Shown here piece by piece: positions 24,702-38,742 of a stretch of 64,000 nt of DNA. A program made the position numbers and the translations under genes. Numbering within the stretch: the stretch's first letter is position 1; the number at the start of each line of letters is the position of its first letter. The stretch is from Oceanisphaera pacifica (GTDB lineage: Bacteria; Pseudomonadota; Gammaproteobacteria; Enterobacterales; Aeromonadaceae). Where the stretch lies: positions 62,001-126,000 of the forward strand of contig NZ_JAGDFX010000001.1 in the NCBI RefSeq assembly GCF_017498065.1. The letters are read 5' to 3'. The notes under the pieces were generated by a model. That model did not search any database. It saw only the letters and a list, made by a program, of their open reading frames with translations, and had not been told where the DNA came from.

Positions 24702-27305
24702 GTGAAAAATAAAGAGTTAGATCAAAAGCACACACCTATGATGGTTCAATATTTGGCATTGAAGGCGCAGCATCCGGATGTGTTGATGTTTTATCGCATG
24801 GGCGATTTTTATGAGCTGTTTTATGACGATGCCAAAAAAGCGTCACGCTTGTTGGATATATCCTTAACCAAACGCGGAAAGTCAGGGGGCAGTGCGATTC
24901 CGATGGCGGGGGTGCCCCATCATGCGGCGGAGAATTATTTGGCGCGTTTAGTGCAAATGGGCGAGTCGGTGGCCATTTGTGAGCAAATTGGCGACCCTGC
25001 TACCAGTAAAGGGCCGGTTGAGCGACAGGTGGTGCGCATTGTTACACCCGGCACTTTGTCGGATGAGGCTTTGCTGGAAGATCGCCAAGATAACTGTTTA
25101 GCGGCAGTCTTTCACGATGGTCAGCAGTTTGGTTATGGGGTGCTGGATGTGAGTACCGGCCGGTTTGTGCTGAATCAGTTTGCCACTGAAGAGTCGTTAG
25201 TTGCAGAATTGCAGCGCACGCAACCTGCCGAGTTATTGCACCCCGAAGATTTTGACTATTTTTCAGCGATTGAATCGCGCAAGGGGCTGCGCCGTCGGCC
25301 AATATGGGAATTTGATTTAGACACGGCACGTACTTTGTTATGCCAGCAGTTTGGCACCCGCGACTTAGTTGGTTTTGGGGTAGAGCAAGCCAGCACGGCG
25401 CTGTGTGCTGCGGGCTGTTTGCTGCAATATGTTAAAGATACTCAGCGCACCGCTATGCCACATATTAATAGTGTCAGCCTTGAGCGCAGCCAAGATATGG
25501 TGGTGATGGATGCAGCTACGCGCCGTAATTTGGAGTTAACGCTTAACTTATCGGGCACGGTAGAAAATACGCTGGCTGAGGTGTTGGATAACACGGCCAC
25601 GCCCATGGGCAGCCGCTTGCTTAAGCGCTGGATACATCAGCCCAGCCGTAATACCGACACACTCACCCGTCGCCAAGACAGTATTGCGTTGTTAATGGCC
25701 GATGGCGGCTTTGAAGATTTACGCTCGCCGCTGCGCCAAGTGGGAGATATGGAGCGCGTATTGGCACGCCTTGCCCTGCGCTCGGCTCGCCCGCGTGATT
25801 TAAGCCGCTTGCGCAGTGCGCTACAAGCTTTACCGGATATTCAGCAGCAATTAGCACAGGCGAATAGCCCTTGTTTAAACGCGCTGGCAAAAACCATTGG
25901 CGAATACCCAGATTTGGCTGAGCTATTAGCACAAGCGATAGTGGATACCCCGCCGGTGTTAATTCGTGATGGTGGGGTGATCCGCGAAGGCTTTAATGCC
26001 GAGTTAGACGAGCTGCGTGAATTGGCGGCCGGTGCGCACCGCTATTTAGAAGCCTTAGAAGCACGAGAAAAAGCCGCCACCGGTATTCAAACCCTAAAAG
26101 TGGCCTATAACCGAGTACACGGTTTTTATATTGAAGTGAGTCGCGCCAGCGCCGACTTAGTGCCGGTGCATTATATACGCCGCCAAACACTCAAGAATAA
26201 TGAGCGCTATATTATTCCTGAGCTTAAAGAGTACGAAGACAAGGTACTTAGCGCTCAGGGACAAGGGTTAGCGTTAGAGAAAAAGCTGTACGAAGCACTG
26301 CTCGATAGTTTGTTAGAGCAGTTGCAACTCTTGCAGCGCAGTGCCATTGCGCTGGCAGAGTTGGATGTGTTTGCTAACTTGGCCGAGCGTGCCGACAGCC
26401 TAGATTATTGCCGCCCTACCCTCACTCAAGACGCCGTGATTGATATTCAGGACGGTCGCCACCCTGTGGTTGAGCAGGTGATGAATGACCCTTTTATTGC
26501 CAACCCGCTGAGCATGTCTGATTCTCGCAAGATGTTGGTGATAACCGGCCCCAATATGGGGGGTAAATCAACCTATATGCGCCAAACAGCTTTAATTGTG
26601 CTCATGGCCTATATGGGCTCTTTTGTTCCGGCAAGCAGTGCACGCATTGGTAAGCTAGACCGTATTTTTACCCGTATTGGTGCCTCGGATGACTTAGCCT
26701 CGGGCCGCTCTACTTTTATGGTGGAAATGACCGAAACCGCTAATATTCTGAATAATGCCACCGAACATAGTTTGGTATTAATGGATGAAATAGGCCGAGG
26801 CACCAGTACTTATGATGGCTTGGCATTGGCTTGGGCCTGTGCCGATGCTTTGGCCAATAAGCTGCATGCCTATACTTTGTTTGCCACCCATTATTTTGAG
26901 CTCACCGAGTTGGCAAGCCTGTGGCCAGAAGTGGCCAATGTGCATTTAGATGCGGTGGAGCACGACGATACCATAGCCTTTATACATGCGGTGCAAGAGG
27001 GAGCAGCCAGCCGTTCTTATGGTTTACAGGTGGCGGCTTTGGCAGGGGTGCCCAAGCCGGTGCTGGGGTTGGCGCGTCATAAGTTAGCTGAGTTAGAAAC
27101 AATGAGTGCAGCGACCGATAACCCAGCGCCAACGGCTACGACTAATACTAAGAGCACGCAGCCTGCAGAGGTGCAAACGACTTTGCCCTTGTTTGATGAG
27201 CCATTAGATGAAGCTTTAGTCTTGCTAGATGATATTAACCCCGATGAGCTAACCCCGCGCCAAGCGTTGGAGTGGCTGTATAGATTGAAGCAGACAAGAA
27301 GTTAA
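24702..27305 (+). CDS. mutS: DNA mismatch repair ATPase MutS
   Basis: 867-residue MutS that recognises mismatches and small loops and recruits MutL. The mismatch-reading motif [11 protein letters not shown] is near the N-terminus; the ATPase has Walker [11 protein letters not shown], Walker [17 protein letters not shown] and FATHYFEL. The usual C-terminal oligomerisation helix ([15 protein letters not shown]) is intact. The GTG start at 24702 gives an N-terminus matching E. coli MutS in length. Directly before it lies an in-frame ATG GCG GTT AAG TGA, so a four-codon leader ends exactly at the GTG. The island end lies about 105 bp upstream, so the promoter may be island-derived. Confidence 0.96.
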   Translation: MKNKELDQKHTPMMVQYLALKAQHPDVLMFYRMGDFYELFYDDAKKASRLLDISLTKRGKSGGSAIPMAGVPHHAAENYLARLVQMGESVAICEQIGDPATSKGPVERQVVRIVTPGTLSDEALLEDRQDNCLAAVFHDGQQFGYGVLDVSTGRFVLNQFATEESLVAELQRTQPAELLHPEDFDYFSAIESRKGLRRRPIWEFDLDTARTLLCQQFGTRDLVGFGVEQASTALCAAGCLLQYVKDTQRTAMPHINSVSLERSQDMVVMDAATRRNLELTLNLSGTVENTLAEVLDNTATPMGSRLLKRWIHQPSRNTDTLTRRQDSIALLMADGGFEDLRSPLRQVGDMERVLARLALRSARPRDLSRLRSALQALPDIQQQLAQANSPCLNALAKTIGEYPDLAELLAQAIVDTPPVLIRDGGVIREGFNAELDELRELAAGAHRYLEALEAREKAATGIQTLKVAYNRVHGFYIEVSRASADLVPVHYIRRQTLKNNERYIIPELKEYEDKVLSAQGQGLALEKKLYEALLDSLLEQLQLLQRSAIALAELDVFANLAERADSLDYCRPTLTQDAVIDIQDGRHPVVEQVMNDPFIANPLSMSDSRKMLVITGPNMGGKSTYMRQTALIVLMAYMGSFVPASSARIGKLDRIFTRIGASDDLASGRSTFMVEMTETANILNNATEHSLVLMDEIGRGTSTYDGLALAWACADALANKLHAYTLFATHYFELTELASLWPEVANVHLDAVEHDDTIAFIHAVQEGAASRSYGLQVAALAGVPKPVLGLARHKLAELETMSAATDNPAPTATTNTKSTQPAEVQTTLPLFDEPLDEALVLLDDINPDELTPRQALEWLYRLKQTRS

Positions 27306-27655
27306 CGAACAGCTGTACGGAAAGCCAAAGCTCGCTTTGGAGAGCTTTAAGCCGTCAGCCGTAAGCTGTAAGTTAAAGACAAACACCGGTTTGGTTGTTT
27401 CGTACAGCGGTCAGCGTAAAGCGTATGGCTGCCTGTTAAAACAATCTTGCTCCGCAAGACCCACAGCTAAAGCGTGGGACTACAGAAAACAACGGCTCGG
27501 CGTTGCTTTTAACTGACGGCTTACCGCTCTCCGACGGGGCTAGAGATACCGGTATAACGGCATAAAGATAAAACAAAAAAGCCAACAGCAGACGGAGTCT
27601 GATGTTGGCTTTGATTGTTTAATTTCAACATTCAACACTGTATCTTAAGTGTTCG
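27306..27655. other. 350-bp convergent gap mutS/rpoS filled with interspersed repeats
   Basis: No gene. 27371-27487 is a copy of the ~110-bp repeat that ends CTAAAGCGTGGGACTACAGA (other copies 33184-33252 and 41201-41310), with 'gccgtcag' family pieces on both sides. The terminator of rpoS fills 27571-27612. Confidence 0.7.
27571..27612 (-). terminator. Terminator of rpoS
   Basis: Outer stem AAAGCCAACA (27578-27587) / TGTTGGCTTT (27603-27612) with inner CAGAC/GTCTG. On the minus strand it is followed by TTTTGTTTTATC. Confidence 0.85.
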
Positions 27656-28624
27656 TTATTCTGTATGAAACAAAGTTTCTACGCATAAACCTTCTTGGCT
27701 GAGCATATCTTTTAAGCGATTAAGCGCTTCTACTTGAATTTGGCGTACGCGCTCTCGGGTAAGGCCAATTTCTTGCCCTACGTGTTCAAGGGTAGAGACT
27801 TCATAGCCCATTAAGCCAAAACGGCGCGCCAACACTTCTCGCTGCTTAGGATTAAGTTCGTTTAACCACCCTTGCAAGCTGGTATTCATATTGCTGTCTT
27901 GTAGCTCGGTTTCGGGGTCAAGATCATTATCATCGGTTAATACGTCTAGTAGCGCTCGCTCGCCATCACCGCCAAGGGGGCTGTCTAGGGATCCCATTCG
28001 TTCGTTAAGTTTAAGCATACGCGAAACTTCAGCAACGGGTTTATCAAGCGCTTGGGCTATTTCTTCTGCAGTGGGGTCGTGATCAAGCTGTTGTGCCAAC
28101 TCACGAGCGGTGCGCAAACAAACGTTAAGTTCTTTTACGATATGAATGGGTAAACGTATGGTGCGGGTTTGGTTCATGATCGCGCGCTCTATGGTTTGAC
28201 GGATCCACCAAGTAGCATAGGTTGAAAAGCGAAAGCCACGTTCAGGATCAAACTTTTCAACAGCACGAATTAACCCAAGATTACCCTCTTCAATCAAGTC
28301 GAGCAGGGCTAGGCTGCCATTGTTATAACGGCGAGATATTTTAACAACCAATCTAAGATTAGATTCAATCATGCGTTTGCGCGCAATCAAATCACCTCGC
28401 AAAGCACGACGAGCATATAGCACTTCTTCTTCTGCCGTAAGCAAAGGAGAGAAACCTATTTCTCCTAGATATAACTGCGTTACATCTAACGCTCGGCTAC
28501 TGGCTGTCTCTTTGGCGGTGTCATTTACATTGTCATCTTTGACTTTACTGATAGTCGCATCCAGTGCGCTGTCAGCATTAAAGTCCATATCACCTGTGCG
28601 AGTCGTTATTTTATTATGGCTCAT
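27656..28624 (-). CDS. rpoS: RNA polymerase sigma factor RpoS (sigma-38)
   Basis: 322-residue general stress/stationary-phase sigma factor. Region 1.2/2 contains [19 protein letters not shown], and the highly conserved core-binding and -10 recognition region reads [35 protein letters not shown]; region 4 has the [10 protein letters not shown] helix-turn-helix. The start is ATG 28624, preceded by GGGAGAG, not the earlier in-frame ATG. The gene follows nlpD, as in other gammaproteobacteria, where the main rpoS promoter lies inside nlpD. The N-terminal ~45 residues are shorter and less acidic than in enteric bacteria. Confidence 0.97.
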   Translation of the reverse strand: MSHNKITTRTGDMDFNADSALDATISKVKDDNVNDTAKETASSRALDVTQLYLGEIGFSPLLTAEEEVLYARRALRGDLIARKRMIESNLRLVVKISRRYNNGSLALLDLIEEGNLGLIRAVEKFDPERGFRFSTYATWWIRQTIERAIMNQTRTIRLPIHIVKELNVCLRTARELAQQLDHDPTAEEIAQALDKPVAEVSRMLKLNERMGSLDSPLGGDGERALLDVLTDDNDLDPETELQDSNMNTSLQGWLNELNPKQREVLARRFGLMGYEVSTLEHVGQEIGLTRERVRQIQVEALNRLKDMLSQEGLCVETLFHTE

Positions 28625-28664
28625 GCTTGCTCTCCCTTTACCATGCACTACCAATGTTACGTAC

Positions 28665-29669
28665 TTATCGCTTTGGCAAATGCTTTATGGGATTAACAGA
28701 GGCGCCCTGATATCGAATTTCAAAATGTAATCGAACATCTGTGGTGTCACTGCTTCCCATATCAGCAATATGCTGGCCAGCCCCCACTGTTTGTTGCTCT
28801 TTAACTCTAAGTACTTCGTTGTGGGCGTAGGCCGATAAGTAATCATCATTATGTTTTATAATAATTAGGTTACCGTAACCTCGTAACGCACTCCCTGCGT
28901 ATACGACCTTGCCTGCAGCAGCCGCCTTAATGGCTTGTCCTCTGCTACCGCGAATATCAACACCTTTATTACCCGTTTCTGCTAACGAAAACCTTGATAT
29001 AACAGGTCCGGGCGTTGGCCAGTGCCACGCAATACTCGTTTTGCTAGCCGCTTTTTTAGGCGCTTGAGTTTTAGCGTATGCTTTTCCTGTGGCGGGTGCA
29101 ACAGGCTTAGTTACTTTTTTAACATTAGCGTTTTCTGTTTTATTAGAGGGACTTACATTTGCTTTGCGGGTCACCTTAGACGCCACTGCTGTCGGCTTAG
29201 CACTCGCGGTAATGGTATTTTTTTGCTGTACTCGCCTGCCTTTTAGGGTTAACGCTTGGCCAACATAAATACGATAAGGAGGGCGTAAACCATTTAACCC
29301 GGCCAAGTCCGCCACGCTGTGATGGGTACGCCTTGCAATGCTACTCAGGGTATCGCCACGGCGCACTCTATATTGCACACGCTTAATCCCTGGAATATCT
29401 AAACGCAGCGTTTGTCCAGGGTAGATAGCATAAGGGGGCGCAATGCGATTATGGCGCGCTAAGGTAGGGACGTCTGTGCCCGCTTGCCAGGCAATAGAAT
29501 ATAAAGTGTCGCCTTTGGCCACCACATAACGATTACCATTGGCTTTTATATGGCCTCGGGCGTGTACTCCCGAGACCGGGGCAGGAGAGGTGCCGGAGCA
29601 AGCACTCAGCATTGCCAGCAACACTAGGTTGAGGCAAGTTAGTTTGAGTATTTGGCTCCATTTTGGCAT
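28665..29669 (-). CDS. nlpD: Murein hydrolase activator NlpD (lipoprotein, LysM, M23)
   Basis: 334-residue lipoprotein from ATG 29669 (TAATG overlap with the upstream stop). The signal ends in lipobox LSAC. Two LysM repeats follow ([17 protein letters not shown] and [17 protein letters not shown]), then a long Lys/Ala/Thr-rich linker and a C-terminal M23 domain ([47 protein letters not shown]). As in E. coli NlpD, the M23 zinc site is degenerate (the usual first His-x-x-x-Asp is altered), in keeping with activation of the AmiC amidase rather than cutting itself. Carrying two LysM domains is a variant compared with the single one in enteric NlpD. Confidence 0.93.
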   Translation of the reverse strand: MPKWSQILKLTCLNLVLLAMLSACSGTSPAPVSGVHARGHIKANGNRYVVAKGDTLYSIAWQAGTDVPTLARHNRIAPPYAIYPGQTLRLDIPGIKRVQYRVRRGDTLSSIARRTHHSVADLAGLNGLRPPYRIYVGQALTLKGRRVQQKNTITASAKPTAVASKVTRKANVSPSNKTENANVKKVTKPVAPATGKAYAKTQAPKKAASKTSIAWHWPTPGPVISRFSLAETGNKGVDIRGSRGQAIKAAAAGKVVYAGSALRGYGNLIIIKHNDDYLSAYAHNEVLRVKEQQTVGAGQHIADMGSSDTTDVRLHFEIRYQGASVNPIKHLPKR

Positions 29670-30250
29670 TAGTTTCTCAACAATAGATAAGCGATAACCG
29701 CAACAATTAAAGACACCCAGCCAATAAGATCGATATAGCGGATAAGCTTGGCTTCCATTTTCACGCCACCCCACTTCATCAGTCCAGAGACTAAGAAAAA
29801 GCGCAACCCTCGCCCCACTAACGATACCAAAATAAAGGGTAAAAAAGCCATACTGAGCAAACCTGCGGTCACAGTAAAGACTTTATAAGGAATCGGGGTG
29901 AAACTGGCGATAAAAATAACCCAAATGCCCCACTCAGCAAACCACGCCTCGGCAATATCTATTTTGCCTTCATACCCCATAGAGGCAATAAAAGGCTGAA
30001 CAATGGGGTCCCATAAGGCATACCCCAACAGATAACCAAAACAGGCGCCTAACACAGAAAATACAGTGGCCAGGCCGGCATAAAACCAGGCGCTTTTAGG
30101 TTTCGCTAGCGTCATAGGTGCTAGCATCACATCAACCGGCACTGGCCAAAATATCGACTCTGCAAAACTATTTAATGATAAATAAACCGGAGCATGACGA
30201 TGCATGGCCCATTTCATGACTAATTGGTATAACCGAGAAAAAATTTTCAC
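29669..30250 (-). CDS. YqaA family inner-membrane protein (DedA/SNARE-associated type)
   Basis: 193-residue membrane protein with about four or five hydrophobic segments, starting just after [19 protein letters not shown]. The motif [18 protein letters not shown] and the following [10 protein letters not shown] are typical of the YqaA/DedA-related SNARE_assoc group, thought to include lipid scramblase-like proteins. It overlaps pcm by ATGA and nlpD by one base, so it is translated as part of the surE-pcm-yqaA-nlpD chain. Confidence 0.87.
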   Translation of the reverse strand: MKIFSRLYQLVMKWAMHRHAPVYLSLNSFAESIFWPVPVDVMLAPMTLAKPKSAWFYAGLATVFSVLGACFGYLLGYALWDPIVQPFIASMGYEGKIDIAEAWFAEWGIWVIFIASFTPIPYKVFTVTAGLLSMAFLPFILVSLVGRGLRFFLVSGLMKWGGVKMEAKLIRYIDLIGWVSLIVAVIAYLLLRN

Positions 30251-30873
30251 TCAAGATCGCCTTTCACTAACGGAACAAATCGCACCGCTTCTAACTCAGT
30301 GCGCGAAAACTTATCACCACGGCGCTGATACAGCCATAATGTTTGCTGGGTCTGGCCTACCGGAATCACCATCACACCGCCATCAGCCAACTGAGAGAGC
30401 AAAGCTTGGGGTGTTTCTTGGGCTGCTGCTGTGACAATAATGGCATCAAAAGGAGCCTTGCTGGCCCAACCCTGCCAACCATCGCCGTGCTTAGTTGACA
30501 CATTATACAAATCCAGTCGCTGTAAACGGCGACGCGCCTGATATTGCAGTGACTTAATGCGCTCAAGGCTAAAGACTTGCTCGACTAACTGCGCCAATAC
30601 GGCGGTTTGAAAACCCGAGCCTGTCCCCACTTCCAGTACCCGTTTAGGCTGAAATTGCATTAGGGCTTCGGTCATTCTTGCCACTATATAGGGTTGAGAA
30701 ATAGTCTGGCCACAGCCGATGGGCAAAGCGCTATTTTCCCAGGCCTTATGGGACATGGCTTCATCAACAAACTGAGCCCGAGGTAAACTGGCAATCGCCG
30801 TTAATACCCGCTCGTTTTTGATCCCTTGTTGTTGCAGCATGCGATAAAACTGCTGTCCTGCTAACGTAAGCAC
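30247..30873 (-). CDS. pcm: Protein-L-isoaspartate O-methyltransferase
   Basis: 208-residue AdoMet-dependent repair enzyme that methylates isoaspartyl residues in aged proteins. The AdoMet-binding motif [18 protein letters not shown], the substrate-binding [13 protein letters not shown] and the late [10 protein letters not shown] are all present. It lies 3 bp after surE in the conserved stationary-phase survival cluster and overlaps yqaA by four bases. Confidence 0.96.
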   Translation of the reverse strand: MLTLAGQQFYRMLQQQGIKNERVLTAIASLPRAQFVDEAMSHKAWENSALPIGCGQTISQPYIVARMTEALMQFQPKRVLEVGTGSGFQTAVLAQLVEQVFSLERIKSLQYQARRRLQRLDLYNVSTKHGDGWQGWASKAPFDAIIVTAAAQETPQALLSQLADGGVMVIPVGQTQQTLWLYQRRGDKFSRTELEAVRFVPLVKGDLE

Positions 30874-30876
30874 CTG

Positions 30877-31623
30877 CTACTCCACTTCTTTGAGCCAATC
30901 GGTTAATGCTGCCATTTTATTATGGGCCGTCATATCTATGGTTAATGGGGTAATAGAAACATAACCTCTTTCTATTGCATCAAAATCAGTGCCCTCTCCG
31001 GCATCTTGAATTGCCCCTGGCGGCCCTATCCAATATATCGGCTTACCCCTTGGGTCATATTCTTTTAATACCGGATCACAACGATGACGATTTCCCAAAC
31101 GTGTCACTTTTATTCCCTGAATATCACTTAAGGGCAGGTCTGGCACGTTTACATTTAATATTTGATTGGTTGCTAACGGCGCGCGCAACAAGCCTTGTAC
31201 CAATACACTGGCAAAGTGCGCCGCGGTTTCAAAGTAGCGATCGCCACATAAAGATACCGCTAATGCGGGCAAGCCTAAGTGACGTCCTTCGGTCGCCGCC
31301 GCAACCGTGCCCGAGTAAAGCACATCATCACCTAAATTGGCACCGTGATTAATACCCGCCACCACCATATCTGGATCAGGGTCGAGTAGGCAGTTTACCG
31401 CCCAATGCACGCAGTCGGTGGGCGTGCCTTTAACAGAATAAAAACCGGTATCATCAATTTTATCGGCACGCAGCGGCACTTCTAACGTCAAAGAATGGCT
31501 GGCGCCGCTGCGATTTCTATCGGGGGCCACTGTCACCACTTCAGCAAATTCAGATAAGGCGCGACTTAAGGTACGAATACCAAGCGCATTCACGCCATCA
31601 TCATTACTCACTAATATTTTCAT
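30877..31623 (-). CDS. surE: 5'/3'-nucleotidase SurE
   Basis: 248-residue metal-dependent phosphatase of nucleoside monophosphates. The start [10 protein letters not shown] carries the Asp-Asp metal motif, and [10 protein letters not shown] and [10 protein letters not shown]-type loops (here [20 protein letters not shown]) complete the site. Start ATG 31623 overlaps the truD stop (ATGA); the longer open frame is not supported. Confidence 0.96.
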   Translation of the reverse strand: MKILVSNDDGVNALGIRTLSRALSEFAEVVTVAPDRNRSGASHSLTLEVPLRADKIDDTGFYSVKGTPTDCVHWAVNCLLDPDPDMVVAGINHGANLGDDVLYSGTVAAATEGRHLGLPALAVSLCGDRYFETAAHFASVLVQGLLRAPLATNQILNVNVPDLPLSDIQGIKVTRLGNRHRCDPVLKEYDPRGKPIYWIGPPGAIQDAGEGTDFDAIERGYVSITPLTIDMTAHNKMAALTDWLKEVE

Positions 31624-32663
31624 TCGCTTTGTGCATCCTTTGCAATTTCTCGCACCACACTGGTGGCGTAACTTCCGGCGGGTAACCAAAACGATAAGCG
31701 AGCGCTGTTATCTTCTAACTGCCAGCTCATTTGTTGTGGCTTAAGTAGTAAGGGGCGACGCTCTTGTTTTAAGCCCTGATTTTCTAGGCCTTGGCATAAG
31801 TCTTGGTGATCATTTAGTGCCGCCTGTTCAAGTTCAGCCGCCGCATCAACACTGGGTAAGCGGCCTCGGCCCCACAGTGGCGCACTAATGCGCACATCGC
31901 CCTCAGCAAAGCGCGCTTGCATGGTTTCATTAAGGGGGTTGTCGTCGTTAAGAGTAAAGAAAGACTGAGTGCCCGCCAGCATCAAACAATCGCCGGCCAA
32001 TAGTTGCTCTGCCATCCCCGCCTCTAAACGCTGGCTCACCGCCAAGTTAAATAAGTAACTGCGGGCGGCGGATAAATACATTGAGCGCTTATTACGGTCT
32101 TTAATTTTTCGACCATTAAACATGGCACGAGCGTGATCTAGGTTGCCAAAGTGATGGCCAAAACGTTGATCGCCGTAATAATTAGGCACCCCGCGCTCGG
32201 CAATGGCGGTTAAGCGCGCTGCTAACCCATCGGTATTTGAGAGTTCGGTTACATTAAGTTCAAACCAGTTACCTTTTAGCGCCCCTATTTTAAGCTTTTT
32301 ATTATGACGGCCACGATCCAGTATTTGCACGTCTTCGCTTTCTAAGCTCGAAAAATCTGGCTCGGCTTTACCGGGCAAGTGCACACCAAACCATTGCTCG
32401 GTAACGGCGTGGCGGTCTTTTAAACCTGCCCACGTAACTTCACGTTGGGTAACACCGGCCAAGCGGGCTAATTCACGGGCAATCCACTGGGTGTTTTGGC
32501 CGCGCTTTCGAATATAAAGCAGAATATGCTCGCCTTCACCACAAGGGGTAAAGCCTAAGTCTTCTCGCACAATAAAGTCTTCTGGCACCACTTTTAGGCG
32601 CGCATCACAGCTGGGCTCGCCATGCAAATACTGCCAATTATGGATGTTTAAAGTATCCGTCAT
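31620..32663 (-). CDS. truD: tRNA pseudouridine-13 synthase TruD
   Basis: 347 residues; isomerises U13 of some tRNAs. The catalytic aspartate is in [16 protein letters not shown], and NYYGDQRFG is the second family motif. The central ~100 residues form the TRUD insertion domain. The start ATG overlaps the ispF stop by four bases and its own stop overlaps surE likewise. Confidence 0.96.
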   Translation of the reverse strand: MTDTLNIHNWQYLHGEPSCDARLKVVPEDFIVREDLGFTPCGEGEHILLYIRKRGQNTQWIARELARLAGVTQREVTWAGLKDRHAVTEQWFGVHLPGKAEPDFSSLESEDVQILDRGRHNKKLKIGALKGNWFELNVTELSNTDGLAARLTAIAERGVPNYYGDQRFGHHFGNLDHARAMFNGRKIKDRNKRSMYLSAARSYLFNLAVSQRLEAGMAEQLLAGDCLMLAGTQSFFTLNDDNPLNETMQARFAEGDVRISAPLWGRGRLPSVDAAAELEQAALNDHQDLCQGLENQGLKQERRPLLLKPQQMSWQLEDNSARLSFWLPAGSYATSVVREIAKDAQSE

Positions 32664-33133
32664 ATTTTTACCAACAGCACTACGGCTTCTGTTGCTATGC
32701 CTTCTTTACGGCCCACAAACCCCAGTCGCTCTGTGGTGGTGGCTTTTACATTCACTTGGCTAACATCAGCTTGTAAATCGGCGGCAATATTGGCCACCAT
32801 ATCGCCAATAAAAGGCAAAAGCTTAGGCGCTTGCGCCAGCACGGTGACATCGGCATTACCCAATGTAAAACCGGCTTCTTTTACCATGGCGACCACTTTG
32901 CGCAATAACTCACGGCTATCTGCACCTTTATAAGCCGCATCGGTATCAGGAAAATGGGTGCCAATATCACCGCCACCAATGGCACCTAATAGGGCATCGG
33001 TAAGGGCGTGTAAAATAACGTCACCGTCTGAGTGCGCCAGTAAACCTTGCTCGTAGGGCACAGCTACACCGGCCAAGATACAAGGGCCTGGGCCACCAAA
33101 TTTATGCACGTCAAAACCGTGTCCAATTCGCAT
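32660..33133 (-). CDS. ispF: 2-C-methyl-D-erythritol 2,4-cyclodiphosphate synthase
   Basis: 157 residues; fifth step of the MEP isoprenoid pathway. Start [14 protein letters not shown] bears the zinc-binding Asp-x-His, with [21 protein letters not shown] and the terminal [23 protein letters not shown] also canonical. The ispD gene is upstream, but in this genome the two are separated by a 156-bp repeat insertion rather than fused or adjacent. Confidence 0.97.
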   Translation of the reverse strand: MRIGHGFDVHKFGGPGPCILAGVAVPYEQGLLAHSDGDVILHALTDALLGAIGGGDIGTHFPDTDAAYKGADSRELLRKVVAMVKEAGFTLGNADVTVLAQAPKLLPFIGDMVANIAADLQADVSQVNVKATTTERLGFVGRKEGIATEAVVLLVKI

Positions 33134-33289
33134 AGTAAGTATTCTCTTTTTCAATGAATAGCTATAACCCTTGCGGGGAGCTGTCAGCGTATGGCTGTCT
33201 GTTAAAACAATCTTGCTTCGCAAGACCCACAGCTAAAGCGTGGGACTACAGAAAAATAGCGTTTTTTTCTTTAACTGATAGCTGACGGC
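33134..33289. repeat. Interspersed repeat cluster between ispD and ispF
   Basis: 33184-33252 matches the repeat at 27420-27487 and 41240-41310 (TTAAAACAATCTTGCTTCGC, then GACCCACAGCTAAAGCGTG). 33272-33317 is a palindromic 'gctgacggcttaaagctgac' end that continues into the last codons of ispD. Confidence 0.75.
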
Positions 33290-33988
33290 TTAAAGCTGAC
33301 AGCTATCAACTGTCTGCTTTAAAAAAAACTGCGCTAGTGCTAAATCTTCGGGGCGGGTGATCTTAATATTATCTGCCCGCCCTTCTACTAACGCCGGATT
33401 AAAACCGGCCCACTCCATAGCGGAGGCTTCATCGGTAATGCTTGCCCCGCAGGCCAAAGCATCGGTCAATGCTTGGCGTAAGGTGGTGGTGGCAAAGCAT
33501 TGGGGGGTAAGTGCGTGCCATAGCTCTTCGCGCGGCACACTACTCGCAATCGCCCCAAGACCATTACCACGCTTCATGGTGTCGCGTACGCGGCAGGCTA
33601 AAATAGCGCCTTGAGCCTGCTGTCCGGCGACCATTACCGCCGCTAAATCGGCAGGATGCAAACAAGGTCTGGCGGCATCATGTACTAATACCCACTCTGT
33701 TGCGACCTGTTGCAGCGCATTAAGTACCGAGTCTGCCCGCTCTTTGCCGCCTGATACCGTGATAATGCGCGGGTGGCGAGCAATAGCAAGGTTGTTAAAC
33801 CAAGCATCATGCTCGGCAATCGCCACCACAATAGTGCCAATCGTATCATGCTTGAGCAGCCCCAATAAGGTGTGCTCTAGCACGGTACTATCGCCTAAAG
33901 GTAAATATTGTTTGGGTCGGTCGGCCGCCATACGGCTACCAATGCCTGCGGCCGGCACAACGGCCGTATAGCTAGGTATCATATTCAT
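33290..33988 (-). CDS. ispD: 2-C-methyl-D-erythritol 4-phosphate cytidylyltransferase
   Basis: 232 residues; third step of the MEP pathway, forming CDP-methylerythritol. VVPAAGIGSRMAADRPKQY is the nucleotide-binding loop; LVHDAARPC and ITDEASAMEW are the other family motifs. The start overlaps ftsB by ATGA. The final residues (VDSCQL) are encoded by the repeat element that follows, so the natural C-terminus has probably been replaced by a few repeat-derived codons. Confidence 0.96.
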   Translation of the reverse strand: MNMIPSYTAVVPAAGIGSRMAADRPKQYLPLGDSTVLEHTLLGLLKHDTIGTIVVAIAEHDAWFNNLAIARHPRIITVSGGKERADSVLNALQQVATEWVLVHDAARPCLHPADLAAVMVAGQQAQGAILACRVRDTMKRGNGLGAIASSVPREELWHALTPQCFATTTLRQALTDALACGASITDEASAMEWAGFNPALVEGRADNIKITRPEDLALAQFFLKQTVDSCQL

Positions 33989-34287
33989 GGTAGTGGCTTA
34001 TTGGTTGGCAATTTATCAGTTAATAACAGCCGGTAAAAAGTTTCGCCCGGCTTGATCATACCCAAGTCGTTACGCGCCAACTCTTCAACCGCCGCCAGCC
34101 CTTTATTAAGATCGTCAATTTCTCGATATAACAAGGTATTGCGGGTCACCAACAGTTCATTATCGTCCATTTGGCGATTCACATTTGCTTGAGCTTCATG
34201 ATATTCAGCCAAGCCATTTTTCCCCCACCACAAGTGATATTGAATGGTGCCTAACAGGGCAAGCAGTATCAGCGTAAGCGTGCGCAT
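33985..34287 (-). CDS. ftsB: Cell division protein FtsB
   Basis: 100-residue bitopic protein: a short N-terminus, one transmembrane segment (LTLILLALLGTIQYHLWWG), then a coiled coil and the family motif LARNDLGMIKPGETFYR. FtsB joins FtsL and FtsQ at the septum. Upstream on the same strand are a terminator and eno. Confidence 0.94.
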   Translation of the reverse strand: MRTLTLILLALLGTIQYHLWWGKNGLAEYHEAQANVNRQMDDNELLVTRNTLLYREIDDLNKGLAAVEELARNDLGMIKPGETFYRLLLTDKLPTNKPLP

Positions 34288-34335
34288 TTATCCTCCACAG
34301 GTTGTGCGCTAGTTTCCCATATTCAAGCCGTAAAC

Positions 34336-34370
34336 AAAAGAAACCCCGCACGGGGCGGGGTTTCTTTTTA
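34336..34370 (-). terminator. Terminator downstream of eno
   Basis: Twelve-bp stem AAGAAACCCCGC (34338-34349) / GCGGGGTTTCTT (34355-34366), with TTTGTTTACGG after it on the minus strand. It separates eno from the ftsB-ispD unit. Confidence 0.88.
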
Positions 34371-34423
34371 ATATAAGCAAGGTCATTAATGTTAAGAATA
34401 AACACGCATGCGCCAATGGCTTA

Positions 34424-35728
<1,305 letters not shown>

Positions 35729-35774
35729 CTAACTTCCTCTTAGTTGAAAGGTAAAAACGGGATCAAGCACTAAA

Positions 35775-35812
35775 AAAACGGGCGAACAGATAGGACTTCT
35801 GTTCGCCCGTGA
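35775..35812 (-). terminator. Terminator of pyrG
   Basis: Twelve-bp stem ACGGGCGAACAG (35778-35789) / CTGTTCGCCCGT (35799-35810), followed on the minus strand by TTTTTTTAGTGC. Confidence 0.92.
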
Positions 35813-35819
35813 TATTAGG

Positions 35820-37889
<2,070 letters not shown>

Positions 37890-38558
37890 ATGAGCTTTAC
37901 TTTTGAAGATTTTAAAACAGAAAACAATCAAGCTTGGACGGATTATATTCAGCATGACTTTGTGCGCCAGCTTGGTGAAGGCACGCTGGCGCCACAGGCG
38001 TTTCGTCATTATTTAAAGCAAGATTACTTATTTTTAATTCAGTTTGGCCGCGCCTTTGCCCTCGCCGCTTATAAAAGCCCAACGCTTGCCGACTTGCGCC
38101 ATGCTAAAGCCGGTTTTGATGCCATTATTGATCTAGAACTTGGCTTACACATTAATTACTGCCAAGAATGGGGCATTAGCGAGCAAGATTTATCTGAGTT
38201 GCCCGAAGCCCGCGCCACTTTAGCCTATACCCGTTATGTATTAGACACCGGCAACCGTGGTGACTTATTAGATATGCATGTGGCGCTAGCCCCTTGCTTG
38301 GTAGGTTATGCCGAAGTGGCGCGCTGGTTAATGGCACAACCTAATACCGTACGCGGCGATAACAACCCTTATGAAGCCTGGCTGGCCATGTATGAAAGCG
38401 ACGAGTTTCAGGCTGCAGCCAAAGCCGAGCTTGAATGGCTTAACGAACGACTGGCGGATGTAACGCCCGCGCGCTTTAAACAATTAAGCCGCATTTTTAA
38501 CGACGCCACTCGCCTAGAGATAGACTTTTGGGCCATGGGATTGAATCAACAGATGTAA
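37890..38558 (+). CDS. tenA: Thiaminase II / aminopyrimidine aminohydrolase TenA
   Basis: 222-residue helical TenA-family enzyme that hydrolyses aminomethyl-pyrimidine breakdown products of thiamine for salvage. The nucleophile cysteine lies in ALAPCLVGYAEVA, with LKQDYLFLIQFGRAFA near the N-terminus and the late acidic FNDATRLEIDFWAMG. AAGGATAGG precedes the ATG. No other thiamine gene or TPP riboswitch is adjacent. Confidence 0.94.
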   Translation: MSFTFEDFKTENNQAWTDYIQHDFVRQLGEGTLAPQAFRHYLKQDYLFLIQFGRAFALAAYKSPTLADLRHAKAGFDAIIDLELGLHINYCQEWGISEQDLSELPEARATLAYTRYVLDTGNRGDLLDMHVALAPCLVGYAEVARWLMAQPNTVRGDNNPYEAWLAMYESDEFQAAAKAELEWLNERLADVTPARFKQLSRIFNDATRLEIDFWAMGLNQQM

Positions 38559-38683
38559 TGTCCCTTGAGGAGCGGTCAGCTTTAAGCTGTTCGCCCATTT
38601 TACAAGGTCGCCCACCCTAGTTGTGGCGGCCTGCTTATTCGACTCCCTCATAGATCAACAGTAGGGCTTGCCAACGAGCCCAA

Positions 38684-38721
38684 TTGACAAACCATAATAA
38701 ACTAAATGATAATTAGTATCA
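38684..38721 (+). promoter_or_regulatory. Promoter overlapped by a Fur-box-like operator (EAL gene)
   Basis: TTGACA (38684-38689), an 18-bp spacer and GATAAT (38708-38713) form a good sigma-70 promoter. TGATAATTAGTATCA (38707-38721) matches the 7-1-7 Fur consensus TGATAATNATTATCA at all but one position and covers the -10 box. Repression by Fur under iron-rich conditions is predicted. Confidence 0.72.
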
Positions 38722-38742
38722 TTTATTTTTTATTTATAAATT

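Noticed and set aside
29669-29774. Longer N-terminus for nlpD
   Set aside because: The extension lies inside yqaA; the shorter start gives a proper lipoprotein signal and overlaps the yqaA stop as TAATG.
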